Assembly (NCBI RefSeq): GCF_051014685.1
Contig: NC_135061.1
Coordinates: forward strand, 6,186,029 to 6,250,028
DNA length: 64,000 bases
Origin: Ptiloglossa arizonensis
Taxonomy: Eukaryota; Arthropoda; Insecta; Hymenoptera; Colletidae
Reading direction: 5' to 3'
The position numbers and the translations under genes are program-made. This document shows, piece after piece, positions 63,053 to 64,000 of the stretch (its first letter is position 1; every line of letters begins with the position of its first letter). Under the pieces are notes generated by a model. It was given only the letters and a program-made list of their open reading frames with translations. It was not told the origin of the DNA and ran no database searches.

Positions 63053-63714
63053 TCGCGTTGTTTAATTCGATTTAACGTAAGAAAATAAGATACTAGGTCA
63101 TCGAGACACGACGTATCGGGGAAGTACAATTTCTCACTTTCTCTGGAATACCAATTGACTATGTATATTATAATTATTGTAGTCAGTGGAATTTGAATAA
63201 ATAATCCGCGTTGCTGCAATATATGCAACCGTTTACTTCTGTAAGATGTGTATGTGGTAAACCCAATGGAGAAGTTCGTATTAGATATTTGATCATTTTG
63301 TATAGTTATATTTGAAACGTTTGAAAATTCAAAGTAAAAGTTTTTCTTCGTGTATCTCCGACTTAATGATACTATATATACATATAATTATAGTGCAAGG
63401 TTGAAATACTTTCTTTTGGATTCTCACAGCTCTGCATTATTTTTTCCATTGGTTATTATTTCTTCCTGCTCAGGAAGTAATAAAAGGAAAACTATCGTAG
63501 CGAAATCAATCAACGCGACGTGAAACGAACAAAATTTCTTGATAAATGAAATAAGCGACGTTATAATAATTAATCGATCAATTTCTACCGTTTGGAATAT
63601 CGATAACGTAACAACGTTTCGAAATTCTTAAACGAATAGTATTCATCGGTTTTGGATCGCGAAGACGAGTAACTGTTTCTTCTTGGATAATAATTCTACC
63701 GAGAAAGTTAACGT
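63053..63714. other. 3' flank of the partial gene at the right edge
   Basis: AT-rich, probably containing the 3' UTR of the minus-strand exon ending at 63715. An AATAAA overlaps the stop codon itself (63714-63719) and is unlikely to be the functional signal. An ATTAAA lies at 63061-63066. Confidence 0.4.
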
Positions 63715-64000
63715 TTATTTCACGTACGATTTCACGTTCACGTTGGAAACCGTGTCTCCGAAGCAAGAACTATTTAGTACGAGTCCTGTCTTCGTGTCGT
63801 TTACATCGTCAATATTTAACAAATTGCTTTCGTTCCCGTGGTCGGGCTTCCCTCCTCTGGTTCTGTGCCGGCGTACCAGCATCCCATCGGGGATTAAGTT
63901 GACGCTCGCGATGCGATCGTTTAAGGCTTCATTTGATGAAGTGGGAGACAATGGGACACTTTGTGACAGAATCTGGCGAATCTTACATTGTCGCCACCAA
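63715..64000 (-). CDS. 3'-terminal coding exon of an unidentified gene (partial, runs off the right edge)
   Basis: On the minus strand a frame is open from the window edge (first full codon at 63999) to TAA at 63715-63717: 94 residues beginning WWRQCKIRQ and ending VNVKSYVK. The composition is mixed and protein-like (SVPLSPTSSNEALNDRIASV, then LLNIDDVNDTKTGLVLNSS). The segment is markedly less AT-rich than the DNA just to its left. The serine/threonine-rich, charged character without hydrophobic segments would suit a cytosolic C-terminal tail, which is inference. I do not recognise the family. The exon may begin inside the window if CCAG at about 63973 is the acceptor. No ATG is needed, because the frame continues upstream out of view. 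Confidence 0.6.
   Translation of the reverse strand, partial: WWRQCKIRQILSQSVPLSPTSSNEALNDRIASVNLIPDGMLVRRHRTRGGKPDHGNESNLLNIDDVNDTKTGLVLNSSCFGDTVSNVNVKSYVK

Noticed and set aside
1..64000. CRISPR array, prokaryotic operons or viral genes
   Set aside because: The tandem repeats found have long, variable units without the short repeat-spacer layout. No bacterial-style gene packing or viral replication genes were seen.

Overview
The window looks like nuclear DNA from an insect, most likely a hymenopteran (bee-like). It is AT-rich with CpG-rich islands, its genes are sparse and split by introns, and it carries an intact CYP6-type cytochrome P450. The taxonomic reading is an inference; no rRNA, tRNA, CRISPR array or bacterial-style operon was seen.

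Layout. (1) 1-3.1 kb: AT-rich flank with a weak leucine-rich-repeat-like open frame broken by a stop (440-826), a hairpin (1686-1764) and a small Tc1/mariner-type MITE with TA target duplication (2133-2457). (2) 3149-9753, minus strand: one complete P450 gene. Joining five exons by their splice sites and phases gives 520 residues with all the diagnostic motifs (membrane anchor, WxxxR, AGxET, ExxR, PERF, FxxGxxxCxG). Its last exon (3149-3315) is small and easily missed, because intron 4 splits the glycine codon of the haem-binding CIG. Intron 2 holds a tandemly expanded palindromic MITE that ends a few bases from the exon 2 donor. (3) 9.8-63.7 kb: about 54 kb with no protein gene I can support. 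It holds CpG-rich blocks, local tandem or direct duplications with unit lengths of 29 to about 245 bp, microsatellites, two more copies of the palindromic MITE (15.5-15.9 kb), a three-copy dispersed repeat (41.5, 42.4 and 49.6 kb) and a palindromic TTAA-flanked element (56.95 kb). (4) 63715-64000, minus strand: the 3'-terminal coding exon of an unidentified gene whose body lies beyond the right edge.

The P450 is probably an ER-membrane monooxygenase of xenobiotic or endogenous-compound metabolism. Nothing in the window links it functionally to the partial gene at the right edge. The long middle section is best read as an intergenic desert, or possibly an intron of a gene with exons outside the window. 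Its CpG-rich blocks may be regulatory, but that cannot be shown from one sequence. I did not find a convincing new biological system. The most useful observations are the reassembled P450, the MITE array beside its splice donor, and a 211-bp tandem duplication with splice-like borders at 62.6-63.05 kb.
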